Below, piece after piece: positions 8,335 through 18,826 of a stretch of 64,000 nt of DNA. The position numbers and the translations under genes were made by a program. Source of the DNA: Nonomuraea rubra (GTDB lineage: Bacteria > Actinomycetota > Actinomycetes > Streptosporangiales > Streptosporangiaceae); the NCBI RefSeq assembly GCF_014207985.1, contig NZ_JACHMI010000001.1, forward strand, positions 12,383,001 through 12,447,000. The letters are read 5' to 3'. The notes under the pieces were generated by a model. That model worked only from the letters and a program-made list of their open reading frames with translations, was not told the DNA's origin and ran no database searches. Each line of letters begins with the position of its first letter. Positions within the stretch are counted from its first letter, which is position 1.

Positions 8335-8940
8335 ATGAGCACCAGAGACGTGATCCTCGACGCGGCGGCCGAGGTCATGGCCGAGCGCGGCCTGGCCAAC
8401 GTGACCACGCGCCAGATCGCACGGGCCGCCGGCCTCACCGAGGCGGCCCTGTACAAGCACTTCGCCGGCAAGGCCGACCTGATGGTGGCCGTGATGCGGG
8501 AGCGTTCGCCCGACTTCTCCCCGCTCGCGGGGGCGCTGCGCGGCGGAGGCGGCCTGGCGGACGCTCTCACCGCCGTGGCCGGGGCGGCCATCGAGCTGTA
8601 CCGGGCCGGGTTCCCCATGTTCGCCTCGGTGTTCGCCGACCCGGCCACCCTGGCCGCGCACACGGAGGAGCTACGCCAGGAGGGCGCCGGGCCGCACAGG
8701 GCGAACGAGGCGCTGGCCGCCTACCTGCGCGCCGAGCAGCGGGCGGGCCGGGTGCGGGCCGGGGCGGACGTGCGGGCGGCGGCGGGGCTGCTGCTCGGAG
8801 CCTGCTTCCAGTACGCGTTCCTGGGCCACATGTGGGAGGCCGGGTTCCGGGACGACGAGGAGGCGGTGGCCGCGTTCGTCGGCACGGTGCTCGAATCGCT
8901 CACGCCCACGCCGCCACCGTGTCCGCCGCCCAGCGCCTGA
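8335..8940 (+). CDS. TetR-family transcriptional repressor
   Basis: 201 residues from the ATG at 8335 (gagaggcg upstream); an upstream in-frame ATG at 8296 lies inside the operator and is less likely. The N-terminal HTH is typical: RDVILDAAAEVMAERGLANVTTRQIARAAGLTEAALYKHFAGKADLMVAVM. The C-terminal ligand domain has no recognisable specificity. It is divergent from the SGNH hydrolase, and the shared gap is a large inverted repeat, so autoregulation and control of the hydrolase operon are expected. Its 3' end overlaps the convergent DUF5946 gene by 41 bp. Confidence 0.92.
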   Translation: MSTRDVILDAAAEVMAERGLANVTTRQIARAAGLTEAALYKHFAGKADLMVAVMRERSPDFSPLAGALRGGGGLADALTAVAGAAIELYRAGFPMFASVFADPATLAAHTEELRQEGAGPHRANEALAAYLRAEQRAGRVRAGADVRAAAGLLLGACFQYAFLGHMWEAGFRDDEEAVAAFVGTVLESLTPTPPPCPPPSA

Positions 8941-9355
8941 CGCGCTCCTCGTACCCCTCGGCCGGGAAGGTGCCGTCCAGGGCGACGTCCGTGATCGTCG
9001 TGGCGTACCCGGACGGCGGCGTGGCGTCCGCCGGGAAGGGCGGCGCGCCGGGGAAGTCGTCCGCGCCGGGCGTGTGGCCGCCGTGGCGGTGGGAGTTGAG
9101 CCGGCGGGCGCGCCGGGTCATGGAGGTGAGGGCGGCGAGCCCGTCGCTCAGGTAGACGTGCAGCAGCGCCCACTGGGCCGGCGCGGCCGAGCCGGGGACG
9201 CGGGACGGGTGCTGCAGGTAGTAGCAGGACACCGAGACGGCGTGCACGGGCGCCCACGGCGGCCGCATCGAGTAGTCCAGCGTCAGCAGCTCGTGGAACA
9301 GCTCCTCGCAGGGCCGCGGATCGTCGGGAGCGCCGCACTCCGGGCACCGGGACAT
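8900..9355 (-). CDS. DUF5946 family protein
   Basis: 151 residues starting MSRCPECGAPDDPRPCEELF. The N-terminal C-x2-C plus a later Cys resembles a small zinc site. The family pattern continues with the VHAVSVSCYYLQHPSR block near residue 36, which I associate with DUF5946. The function of the family is unknown. No membrane segment. The ATG at 9353-9355 follows gaggagg. It is downstream of cydAB on the same strand with a 71-bp gap and overlaps tetR at the 3' end. Confidence 0.7.
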   Translation of the reverse strand: MSRCPECGAPDDPRPCEELFHELLTLDYSMRPPWAPVHAVSVSCYYLQHPSRVPGSAAPAQWALLHVYLSDGLAALTSMTRRARRLNSHRHGGHTPGADDFPGAPPFPADATPPSGYATTITDVALDGTFPAEGYEERVRRWAADTVAAWA

Positions 9356-9426
9356 CGGGTCCTCCTCGCTTCGCCCAGCGGTCGGGCACGGTATCAGGCG
9401 CGCGCTCAGGCCCTCACCTGCTTTTC

Positions 9427-10365
9427 TCAGAAGAACGTCACCGAGCGGTCGCTCAGCCGGTGCCTGTGCACCCACCACAACACCGCCTGGGCCGCGACCA
9501 GGAACGGCACGATCGGCAGCGCCACCATCGCGAGCTGGTCGATCGTGCTCGCCCCCGCCACCCCTTCGAGCAACCGCCCGGCCGTCAGCGCCCCGGCGGT
9601 CAGCGGCAGGCAGGCTGCGGCGAGCGCCGTCCCCGCGAAGGCCACACCGTCGCGCCCCTTCCTGAAGGCCGGCCAGGCCACGGCGACGGCGGCCGGACCG
9701 GCGAGACCGGGAGCGAGGGCGAGGGGCGCGAAGCCGGACGCGGAGGCGAGCGGAGCCGCGGCGAGGAGCACCACCAGGAGCACCAGCACGACGGGCGCCA
9801 GCCGCCCGCCCGCCTGCCTGGCCCGCTCACGCAGCTCCCCGGTCGCGCGCAGCGCCAGGAACGCCGTGCCGTGCAGGCCGAACAGCGCCACCGTGGCCAG
9901 CGCGGCGAGCAGCGCGTACGGGTTCAGCCACCAGAGCACCCCGCCCCCCGGCTCCTGGACGGCGTTGCCGAGGAAGAGCCCGGCCGCCGCGGCGAAGACC
10001 GCACTGGCGACCGCCTGAGCCGTCTCCCACCGCCGCTGCCAGCCCGGCTCCGGCCTGCGCGCGCGGAACCACATCCCCAGATCCCGGACGAACCACGCGG
10101 CGACCATCACCACGATCACCGGGTACAGCGCGGTGAACAGCGCCGCCTCGGCTCCGGGGAACGTCACCGCCAGCACCCCGGCGAAGGCGATCAGCCAGAC
10201 CTCCCCGGCCAGGAAGAACGGCCCGATGGCGGCCACCACGCGGCGCCTGCCCCGGGCGTCGCCGCGCAGCACGGCCAGGAACATGCCCGCGCCGAGCGCG
10301 AACCCGTCGAGCGCGTACCAGCCGGACAGCAACAAACCGACGACGAGCAACCAGACGATCTCCAT
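9427..10365 (-). CDS. cydB: Cytochrome bd ubiquinol/menaquinol oxidase subunit II
   Basis: 312 residues, with eight or so membrane helices. It begins MEIVWLLVVGLLLSGWYALDGFALGAGMF, the hallmark of CydB, in which the W-x-x-L-D-G-F-x-x-G motif packs against CydA. It forms the membrane terminal oxidase with CydA, reducing oxygen with quinol at high affinity. The start overlaps the cydA stop by one base (TGATG), so the subunits are translated together. No cydCD genes follow here. Confidence 0.95.
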   Translation of the reverse strand: MEIVWLLVVGLLLSGWYALDGFALGAGMFLAVLRGDARGRRRVVAAIGPFFLAGEVWLIAFAGVLAVTFPGAEAALFTALYPVIVVMVAAWFVRDLGMWFRARRPEPGWQRRWETAQAVASAVFAAAAGLFLGNAVQEPGGGVLWWLNPYALLAALATVALFGLHGTAFLALRATGELRERARQAGGRLAPVVLVLLVVLLAAAPLASASGFAPLALAPGLAGPAAVAVAWPAFRKGRDGVAFAGTALAAACLPLTAGALTAGRLLEGVAGASTIDQLAMVALPIVPFLVAAQAVLWWVHRHRLSDRSVTFF

Positions 10366-11603
10366 CAGCGCCCCCTGACCGGTTCCGCGTCCCCCAGGAC
10401 GCCGCCGAGCACCAGCGATTCCGGCCCGCGCCGCGCGATCCTGGCGATCAGCAGGTAGCCGGCGACGACCAGCGTCACGTACAGCGTCGTGAAGATCACC
10501 AGGGAGGCCAGCACGCCCGCGGTGCTGACGTCCGAGACGGCCCGGCTCGTGGGCAGGACGTCGTAGATCACCCAGGGCTGCCGCCCGATCTCGCGGACCG
10601 TCCAGCCGAGGATCACCGTCAGGAAAGGCAGCGGGATCGTCCAGACCCCGACCCCGAGCAGGAACCGCCGCCGCTCGATCCGCCCCTGGCCGAGCAGCAC
10701 GATGGGGACGAGCGCGAAGAGCACGTACAGGTAGGCGACCGACAACATCACCGTGAGCGCGATGGGCACCCACGCGGGCGCCAGGTAGTCGCCGGGGCCG
10801 TGCTCGGCGGCCATCCGCTCCGCGACGCGCAGGGCCTCCGCGCCGCTCCCCAGCTTGGTCGGCTGGTTGCGCACCACCCACAACACCGACGCATCGCCGA
10901 AGCCGATGGTGAAGAAGGTGGCGACGTACCCGACGGTGAGGCCGAGGCGCAGGGAGAGGCGGAAGAAGGGCACCTCGCCGGTACCCCGGCGGAAGTGCCA
11001 GGCGCTGACCCCGGCCATGAAGAAGCCGCCGACCATGAGCGCGGCGGGCAGGATGTGCCCCACGGCGAGGAGCGCGGCGGGGTTGGTGAACACCGCGCCG
11101 AGGTCCACCACGCGCAGCGCGTCGCCGGCCCGCTCGAAGCCCACCGGGTTCTGCAGGAACCCGTTCGCGACCACGATGAGGTACGCCGAGCCGATCGCCG
11201 CGAGCGTCACGACGTAGAAGGTCAGCAGGTGCGCCACCTTCGGCAGCCGGCCCCAGCCGAAGATCCAGAGCCCGAGGAACGTCGACTCGACGAAGAAGGC
11301 GTAGAGCGTCTCCATCGCCATGGGTGCGCCGAAGAGCTCACCGGCGAAGTGCGTCAGCCCGCTCCAGTTGAGGGCGAACTGGAACTCCAGCAGCAGGCCG
11401 GAGATGATGCCCAGGCCGTAGTTGACGACGTAGATCTGCCCCCAGAACTTCGTCAGCCGCTCGTGCAGCGGGTTGCCCCTGACGACCCAGAGCGTCTGCA
11501 GGAGCGCGATCAGCGGGGCGAGGCCGAGCGTCAGGGCGACGAAGAGGAAGTGCAGGCTCGTCGTGATCCCGAACTCGAGCCGGGCCAGGTCGAGCGCGTT
11601 CAC
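10365..11603 (-). CDS. cydA: Cytochrome bd oxidase subunit I
   Basis: 412 residues, shorter than E. coli CydA, consistent with a short Q-loop type. Heme-ligand histidines are visible at His18 (TTSLHFLFV) and His183 (AVGHILPAALM). The Q-loop side carries the signature GRQPWVIYDVLPTSRAVS. It binds hemes b558, b595 and d with CydB and oxidises quinol outside the membrane. It is encoded between a small membrane-protein gene upstream (3-bp gap) and cydB. Two adjacent palindromes before the operon (11828-11857) suggest dedicated control. Confidence 0.95.
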   Translation of the reverse strand: MNALDLARLEFGITTSLHFLFVALTLGLAPLIALLQTLWVVRGNPLHERLTKFWGQIYVVNYGLGIISGLLLEFQFALNWSGLTHFAGELFGAPMAMETLYAFFVESTFLGLWIFGWGRLPKVAHLLTFYVVTLAAIGSAYLIVVANGFLQNPVGFERAGDALRVVDLGAVFTNPAALLAVGHILPAALMVGGFFMAGVSAWHFRRGTGEVPFFRLSLRLGLTVGYVATFFTIGFGDASVLWVVRNQPTKLGSGAEALRVAERMAAEHGPGDYLAPAWVPIALTVMLSVAYLYVLFALVPIVLLGQGRIERRRFLLGVGVWTIPLPFLTVILGWTVREIGRQPWVIYDVLPTSRAVSDVSTAGVLASLVIFTTLYVTLVVAGYLLIARIARRGPESLVLGGVLGDAEPVRGR

Positions 11604-11606
11604 GAC

Positions 11607-11810
11607 TCAGCGCCCGGACCGCCGGAAGAGCCCGAACTCGACCAGGAGCCCCAGGGCGGCGCCTCCGGCGAAGGCGATGAGCTCGTCCACCCCGAGGCTG
11701 GTGTCCCGGGTCATCAGCAGGGTGACCAGCACGTTCCCGAGCACGATTCCCGCGATGACGAGGACGACGAGCCGCACCGTCCGCCCGGCGGATCCTCTGA
11801 CCTGTTCCAT
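11607..11810 (-). CDS. Small two-helix membrane protein in the cyd operon
   Basis: 67 residues from the ATG at 11808-11810, which has AAGGAG six bases before it; in-frame ATGs at 11825 and 11837 are alternatives, and the ribosome-binding site favours the innermost. Two hydrophobic segments (about 11-31 and 42-59) frame a short polar loop. It lies 3 bp before cydA and is likely translated with it. It could be an assembly or accessory subunit, as CydX/CydS are elsewhere, but there is no sequence similarity to those that I can see. Confidence 0.65.
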   Translation of the reverse strand: MEQVRGSAGRTVRLVVLVIAGIVLGNVLVTLLMTRDTSLGVDELIAFAGGAALGLLVEFGLFRRSGR

Positions 11811-11827
11811 GTGGGTCTCCTTCATCG

Positions 11828-11857
11828 GTGTAGGCACACTACACGTAGGCAGCCTAC
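11828..11857. promoter_or_regulatory. Two adjacent palindromes upstream of the cyd operon
   Basis: GTGTAG-gcaca-CTACAC (11828-11844) is followed immediately by GTAGGC-a-GCCTAC (11845-11857). Both are perfect inverted repeats of 6 bp. They occupy the 66-bp gap between the lrp stop and the small membrane gene that opens the cyd operon. Candidate redox or oxygen-responsive operator; the binding protein is not identifiable from the site alone. Confidence 0.5.
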
Positions 11858-11876
11858 ATATTGGAGGACCGGGCCG

Positions 11877-12329
11877 CTAATCCTTGATGCGCTTCATGGT
11901 GAGATGGGAGTCCACGCGGGAGACCGCCGGCAGCGGCAGGATCTGCTGGCTGAGGAACTTCTCGTAGGCGAACTGGTCGGCCACCGCCACGCGCATGTAG
12001 TAGTCGGGCCGCCCGAACATCCGCCGGAACTCCAGCACCTCCTCCAGCGCCGCCACCCGCGACTCGAACTCCTCCACGGTCTGCAGGTCGTTGACCGCGA
12101 TCTCCACCGACACGACCACCTCCAGCGAGCGCCCCATGGCCTCCGGGGAAATCTGCGCCCGGTACCCGGCGATCACCCCGGCCTCCTCCAGCCGCTTGAC
12201 CCGGCGCAGGCACGGCGGCGGCGTCAACCCCACCCGGCGGGCCAGCTCCACGTTCGACATCCGGCCATCCTGGGCCAGTTGGAACAAAATTTCACGATCA
12301 ACGTGATCGAGGATAATTCCATTACCCAT
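11877..12329 (-). CDS. Lrp/AsnC-family regulator
   Basis: 150 residues: N-terminal HTH (LDHVDREILFQLAQDGRMSNVELARRVGLTPPPCLRRVKRLEEAGVI) and a C-terminal RAM ligand domain ending in VDSHLTMKRIKD. Such proteins sense amino acids, often leucine or other branched-chain ones. It is divergent from azlC with an AT-rich 63-bp spacer, the classic arrangement in which an AzlB-like Lrp protein controls an AzlCD exporter. It is also co-directional with the cyd genes, which appear to have their own operator. Confidence 0.92.
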   Translation of the reverse strand: MGNGIILDHVDREILFQLAQDGRMSNVELARRVGLTPPPCLRRVKRLEEAGVIAGYRAQISPEAMGRSLEVVVSVEIAVNDLQTVEEFESRVAALEEVLEFRRMFGRPDYYMRVAVADQFAYEKFLSQQILPLPAVSRVDSHLTMKRIKD

Positions 12330-12392
12330 CTGCCCGATTTCTCCTAACGTGTGAAACCATATTATGCGACATACGCACTAAAATTACTTTTC
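12330..12392. promoter_or_regulatory. AT-rich divergent lrp/azlC promoter
   Basis: This 63-bp spacer is strikingly AT-rich for the window (ccatattatgcgacatacg, then aaaattactttt). It includes the short inverted repeat TGCG-acata-CGCA (12365-12377). Lrp proteins prefer flexible AT-rich DNA, so control of both genes from here is likely. Confidence 0.5.
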
Positions 12393-13175
12393 ATGCGTAC
12401 GCGGGATTTCAGGGCGGCTGCGGCCGACACCGCCTCGGTGGGGCTGAGCCTGTTCCCCCTCGGGGTCAGCTTCGGCGTGCTGGTGGTGCACGCCGGGCTG
12501 GACTGGTGGTGGGCGACGGTGTTCACAGCCGTGATCTACGCGGGGTCGCTGGAGTTCCTGCTGCTCGGGCTGGTCGCCGCCGCGACGCCGCTGGGGCAGG
12601 TCGCGGTCACGGCGCTGCTGGTGAACATGCGGCACGTCTTCTACGCCCTGTCCTTCCCGCTGCGCCAGGTCCGCCCGCTCGGCCGCGTCTACGCGACCTT
12701 CGCGCTCACCGACGAGGCGTACGCGCTGACCGCCGGCGGGCGCGCCCGTGGCTGGAGCGGCGCGCGCATCCTGTGGATGCAGGCGCTCTGCCAGGCCTAC
12801 TGGGTCGGCGGCGCCACCGCCGGAGCGCTCGCCGGCGCCCTGGTCCCGGTCACCCTGCACGGGCTGGACTTCGCGCTGACCGCCCTGTTCGTGGTGCTGA
12901 CGATCGACGCCTGGCGGGACCGGCGCGACCTGCCGACGCCGCTGCTGGCCGCGGCGAGCTTCGCCGCCGCCGCCCTCCTGACGCCCGGCCAGTTGCTCCC
13001 GGTCGCGATGGGCCTGTTCACCGCCGGCCTGCTCATCCGGTACGCCCTGCGCCACCGGCGCCCGATCACCCCCGCCGCCCCGACACCGGCACCGTCGCCT
13101 TCGTCACCCGCGGCACTCCCGGCATCCCCGTCGCCTGTGGCGGCCTCGATCTCGGGCCTGGGCCCGGAAAGGTAG
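12393..13175 (+). CDS. azlC: Branched-chain amino acid exporter large subunit, AzlC
   Basis: 260 residues from the ATG at 12393; a GTG at 12351 lies inside the promoter. Family features include GVSFGVLVVHAGLDWWWATVFTAVIYAGSLEFLLLGL and LLVNMRHVFYALSFPLR, typical of AzlC permeases with about six to eight helices. The C-terminal 35 residues are a Pro/Ala/Ser-rich tail that is not part of the family core. With AzlD it exports branched-chain amino acids or analogues. azlD starts 7 bp downstream. Confidence 0.93.
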   Translation: MRTRDFRAAAADTASVGLSLFPLGVSFGVLVVHAGLDWWWATVFTAVIYAGSLEFLLLGLVAAATPLGQVAVTALLVNMRHVFYALSFPLRQVRPLGRVYATFALTDEAYALTAGGRARGWSGARILWMQALCQAYWVGGATAGALAGALVPVTLHGLDFALTALFVVLTIDAWRDRRDLPTPLLAAASFAAAALLTPGQLLPVAMGLFTAGLLIRYALRHRRPITPAAPTPAPSPSSPAALPASPSPVAASISGLGPER

Positions 13176-13182
13176 CACCACC

Positions 13183-13515
13183 GTGCCCACCCCGCTCTAC
13201 CTGACCGCCGTCGTGGCCGTCAGCACCGCGATCACGTGGGGCCTGCGTGCCCTGCCGTTCGCCGTGCTGGGCCCGCTGCGCCGCTCGTCCGTCCTGCAGT
13301 TCCTGGCCGTGCAGATGCCCACCGGCATCATGCTGATCCTGGCCCTCTACACCCTGCGCGACCTGCGCCCCACGCCCTGGACCGCCGTGGTGCCCGCCGT
13401 CCTGGCCCTGGCCGTCGCGGTCGGGCTGCACCTGAAGACCCGCAACGCGGTGATCAGCGTCCTGGGCGCGACCGCCGTGCACGTCGTGCTGTCGACGTTC
13501 TGGCACGCCGGCTGA
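13183..13515 (+). CDS. azlD: Branched-chain amino acid exporter small subunit, AzlD
   Basis: 110 residues with three or four membrane helices. AITWGLRALPF near the N-terminus and QMPTGIMLILALYTLRDL fit AzlD. The start is GTG at 13183, 7 bp after the azlC stop. It works as the obligate partner of AzlC. The stop is only 3 bp from the stop of the convergent kinase-like gene. Confidence 0.92.
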   Translation: MPTPLYLTAVVAVSTAITWGLRALPFAVLGPLRRSSVLQFLAVQMPTGIMLILALYTLRDLRPTPWTAVVPAVLALAVAVGLHLKTRNAVISVLGATAVHVVLSTFWHAG

Positions 13516-13518
13516 CCG

Positions 13519-14541
13519 CTACGCGCGCTCCAGCTCCGCGCGCGGGAACGGCGTCCGCCTGCTCTCGCCGACCAGCCGCTCGGCGAACTCGGCGAAGACG
13601 AGAGCGGTCGCGGCGTGCCGATCGACGAGCCCGGCGAGGGCCTCGGGGAGCTGATCGCGCCGGCCGCCCGCCATCCATTCACGCAGGAACCGGATGTGCT
13701 CCCGCCTGTCCCGCGTGCCGCCCGGCAGGTGGTGGCGCAGGAGGTGACTGGTGGTGTAGTACCGGTCGTAGGAGAGGTGATCGTCGAGGAAGCGGGACTC
13801 CTCGGCCGACAGCGTGAAGCGCCTGCTCAGCGCCAGCCCCAGATCGGCGAAGTAGATCTCGCGGCCGTCGGTGAGCAGGTTCATGAAATGGGCGTCGAAG
13901 TGCACGAACCCCTGCGAGCTCAGGAAGCCGGTGCCGCGGGCGAGCGCCTGCTCGGCCCACGCGTACGGCTCGCCCTCCCGATGCTCCGACAACCACGACG
14001 CCAGCGTCCCCGGCAGGTGCTCCAGGAACAGGACCAGGCTGCGCGAGGAGGCCGCGATGGCCTCCAGGCGCCCGCGCACGGCGGCGGAGCCCTCCCAGTG
14101 CGCCACGGCCCCGTCGATGCCGCCGAACTCGTCGGCGAACCCATCGGGAGCGGCATCGGGGATCACCCGCCAGTGGCACAGGATGGGGAACCCGGCGAAG
14201 GCGCCGGTCAGCACCCAGTTCGTCGTCATGACGTGGGCCGCCAGCTCCCGCCACGCGCCGAAGCCGGCCGAGCCGACGCCGTACTGGTAGAAGGTCGGCA
14301 GGCCGAAGACGTTGGCCGTCGAGCGTACGTGCTCCGGGCGGCACTCCAGGTCGGTCAGCGGAACGCGCTTGACGAACACGCGGGCCCCGGCCACCTCCAG
14401 CTCCGCCGACCGCCCGCCGATGCCCGCCCCCAGCGGCTCGGCCCCCGCGACGAGCCCGGCCACCTCCCGGTCGCTCAGCATGGCCAGCGCGGTGGACACC
14501 GCCTCGTAGGCGGACAGGCGACCCGGATCGGCGGAAGGCAT
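13519..14541 (-). CDS. Protein-kinase-like (APH/ABC1-fold) protein
   Basis: 340 residues. A kinase-fold catalytic loop is visible as GFVHFDAHFMNLL (H-x-D-x4-N type) followed by EIYFADLGLALS in the position of the metal-binding D-F/L-G. An N-lobe lysine probably lies in ARVFVKRVPL. It may phosphorylate a small molecule or protein; relatives in actinomycetes are annotated only as protein kinase family. The ATG at 14539-14541 is chosen because upstream sequence is a 15-bp tandem repeat (14591-14650) that gives a spurious extension. Confidence 0.75.
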   Translation of the reverse strand: MPSADPGRLSAYEAVSTALAMLSDREVAGLVAGAEPLGAGIGGRSAELEVAGARVFVKRVPLTDLECRPEHVRSTANVFGLPTFYQYGVGSAGFGAWRELAAHVMTTNWVLTGAFAGFPILCHWRVIPDAAPDGFADEFGGIDGAVAHWEGSAAVRGRLEAIAASSRSLVLFLEHLPGTLASWLSEHREGEPYAWAEQALARGTGFLSSQGFVHFDAHFMNLLTDGREIYFADLGLALSRRFTLSAEESRFLDDHLSYDRYYTTSHLLRHHLPGGTRDRREHIRFLREWMAGGRRDQLPEALAGLVDRHAATALVFAEFAERLVGESRRTPFPRAELERA

Positions 14542-14590
14542 GGGCTGTCGGCTCCCGGGGGACGTGGCGGAACGTCCGCTCACTCTCGCA

Positions 14591-14650
14591 CACGTACGGA
14601 TCGGCCACGTACGGAGCGGCCACGTACGGAGCGGCCACGTACGGAGCGGC
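14591..14650. repeat. 15-bp tandem repeat, four copies
   Basis: Unit CACGTACGGAGCGGC at 14591-14605 (one mismatch: GGATCGGC), 14606-14620, 14621-14635 and 14636-14650. It lies in the 217-bp divergent gap between the kinase-like gene and furA. Each unit contains the self-complementary ACGTACGT-like core CGTACG, so it could act as a multi-site operator or be a neutral minisatellite. The rest of the gap has an AT-richer promoter zone before furA. Confidence 0.85.
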
Positions 14651-14758
14651 CGTTCCGTCAAGCGCGGCCGGGCGGAAGGTAAAAACCTGACCCGGCACAA
14701 AACTGGGACGGTTCGTTATCTTGTATCAATCGTGTTTAGGACGGTAGCTTGTGACACC

Positions 14759-17462
<2,704 letters not shown>

Positions 17463-17476
17463 CCGTGATGCGTGGG

Positions 17477-17499
17477 GCGGGTTCGGTCGGGGAACCCGC
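17477..17499 (+). terminator. katG 3' hairpin
   Basis: GCGGGTTC (17477-17484), a 7-nt loop, then GAACCCGC (17492-17499): a perfect 8-bp stem 14 bp after the katG stop. There is no U-tract, as is common in actinomycetes. Confidence 0.6.
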
Positions 17500-17516
17500 G
17501 TGACGTAGAGGGTGGT

Positions 17517-17554
17517 GCTGTGCGAGCGGGCGACGTCATGCCCATTCGCACAGC
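17517..17554. terminator. Bidirectional hairpin between katG and the first secreted-peptide gene
   Basis: GCTGTGCGA (17517-17525) pairs with TCGCACAGC (17546-17554). Inside, GGGC (17528-17531) pairs with GCCC (17540-17543) around an 8-nt loop. It sits between two convergent genes, 14 bp from the peptide stop, so it can end transcripts from both sides. Confidence 0.6.
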
Positions 17555-17567
17555 GCCGTCTTCCCGG

Positions 17568-17714
17568 TCAGTTGGACCAGATGTAACCGTTGGTGGAGAC
17601 CGGGCCACCGCCCGGCGAACCGTCGTCGGCATGAGACGGGCCCGCCAGCACGACACCCGCGCCGATGATCGCCATCACGACGACAATGATCCTTGCCCTG
17701 ATCTTCGAAGTCAC
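17568..17714 (-). CDS. Short secreted peptide precursor, copy 1 (48 aa)
   Basis: GTG start at 17712-17714, five bases after GGAGG. Basic N-terminus (TSKIRAR), hydrophobic core (IIVVVMAIIGAGVVLAG) and a signal-peptidase I site after SHA give a predicted mature peptide DDGSPGGGPVSTNGYIWSN of 19 residues. The upstream promoter TTGCCG-17 bp-TACGAT, the ribosome-binding site, the signal peptide and the C-terminal PVSTNGxxWSN are all shared with a second copy at 18827-18967, so this is a real gene despite its size. Function unknown. A signalling or surface-active peptide is possible; no modifying enzymes or dedicated exporter lie beside it. Confidence 0.8.
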   Translation of the reverse strand: MTSKIRARIIVVVMAIIGAGVVLAGPSHADDGSPGGGPVSTNGYIWSN

Positions 17715-17774
17715 GAACGCCTCCGATCATGGAGGCCCGGACGATCCTGATCTCGTCCCGGCCAGGCGGGGACA

Positions 17775-17803
17775 ATCGTACGTACGCGATCTGGTCCCGG
17801 CAA
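17775..17803 (-). promoter_or_regulatory. Promoter of secreted peptide copy 1
   Basis: On the minus strand: -35 TTGCCG (17803-17798), 17-bp spacer, -10 TACGAT (17780-17775). The spacer contains CAGATC and GTACG, which are shared with the copy-2 promoter. The expected leader is about 50-60 nt. Confidence 0.65.
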
Positions 17804-17902
17804 CGCACGTCGTTCCGTCGACCTGCGATGGCCCGACCGGACCATCCTGAGCAGGTCTTCTCCCGCCCGCGGTCGCGCAGGAGCGGCTCGCCGTCGCGGC
17901 GC

Positions 17903-18778
17903 TCACGCGCTCAGGGCGGTTGTGGCGGTGAGGCCCTCGTGGTCGCGGCCCTCCGCGATCAGCGCCTCGATCCTGGCCGCCACCGCCGGCAGCCCACCGT
18001 CACCGAGACCCTGGCCGGCCCGCAGCCCGATGAGGTGGCGGATGACCGTGAGGTGCTCGGGGAGCGTGGCCGGCCCCGCCGGGTAGTCGGCCCGCGCCAC
18101 CTCGGACGCCGTGGCGGAAGCCCCGTCGACCACATGGGCGAGCTGCTCGACCGCGGTGCCGGCGAACTCGCCGACGTCGATGCCCGCCTCCCGCACGGTG
18201 TCGAGGGCCCGCAACAGCCCGAGCTGGGCGTCGTACCAGAGGCCGAACAGGGCGAGATCCCAGATCGCGGCCGCTTCCGGCGCGTCTCCGACGAAGCGGG
18301 TCGTGCTCAGCAGCCCGAGGGTCGCCTGGTGCCGCTCGAACGCCGTCCGGGAGCCGCTGTACAGGATGCTCGCCGCGGCGGTCCCGATCGTCTCGGGTGA
18401 GGCCTGGATGCCCGCGTCGAGATAGGACGCCCCCAGCGCCTCGACCCGCTGAGCCGCTCGCCGCGCGTCATCACCGGTCCCGGTGCTCATGGCGACGATC
18501 GTCCGCCCGGACAGGTCCCCGTCGAGCTCGGCGAGGACCTGCCGCACGGCAGTGTGGTCGGTGAGAGTGAGCAGGATCAGCCCGGCGGACGACACCGCCT
18601 CCCTGACGGATCCCGCCGGCACCGCCCCCGCGTCCACCAACCCGGCGGAACGGCTCGCGGTGCGGTTCCACACCACCACGTCATGACCACCGGCGAGCAG
18701 CCGGCGCACCACCGCGCCGCCGACGGCACCGGTGCCGATCACCGCCACCTGATCCGCAGAACTCTTGATTTCCGTCAT
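17903..18778 (-). CDS. NAD(P)-dependent oxidoreductase, imine-reductase/6PGDH-like
   Basis: 291 residues. N-terminal Rossmann motif VAVIGTGAVGGAVVRRL and the WNRTASR segment that reads the cofactor phosphate indicate NADP(H). The catalytic-domain part contains DAGIQASPETIGT and a helical C-terminal domain with GDAPEAAAIWDLALFGLWYDAQLGLL, the pattern of the imine reductase branch of beta-hydroxyacid dehydrogenases. It reduces imines or a related carbonyl compound; the substrate is unknown. It lies between the two short secreted-peptide genes on the same strand, with CTTGA-gg-TCAAG just upstream of its start. Confidence 0.85.
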   Translation of the reverse strand: MTEIKSSADQVAVIGTGAVGGAVVRRLLAGGHDVVVWNRTASRSAGLVDAGAVPAGSVREAVSSAGLILLTLTDHTAVRQVLAELDGDLSGRTIVAMSTGTGDDARRAAQRVEALGASYLDAGIQASPETIGTAAASILYSGSRTAFERHQATLGLLSTTRFVGDAPEAAAIWDLALFGLWYDAQLGLLRALDTVREAGIDVGEFAGTAVEQLAHVVDGASATASEVARADYPAGPATLPEHLTVIRHLIGLRAGQGLGDGGLPAVAARIEALIAEGRDHEGLTATTALSA

Positions 18779-18805
18779 GGCGCCGATCGTCCGACATAAA
18801 CCTAA

Positions 18806-18817
18806 CTTGAGGTCAAG
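18806..18817. promoter_or_regulatory. Palindromic MerR-like promoter element before the oxidoreductase
   Basis: CTTGA-GG-TCAAG. Read on the minus strand it is TTGACC followed, 19 bp on, by GACGAT, close to the ATG at 18778. A -35 palindrome with long spacing is the layout of MerR-family-activated promoters, but no merR gene is adjacent. Confidence 0.35.
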
Positions 18818-18826
18818 CCGGTCGAG

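Noticed and set aside
14591..14650. CRISPR array
   Set aside because: Units are 15 bp and directly abutting, with no unique spacers and no cas genes.
17517..17554. Riboswitch for the secreted peptide or katG
   Set aside because: A simple stem between convergent gene ends fits a terminator better. There is no multi-helix pattern.
17536..17808. 90-codon minus frame overlapping peptide copy 1
   Set aside because: It is in a different frame; the 48-codon frame has the signal peptide, ribosome-binding site and a paralogue.
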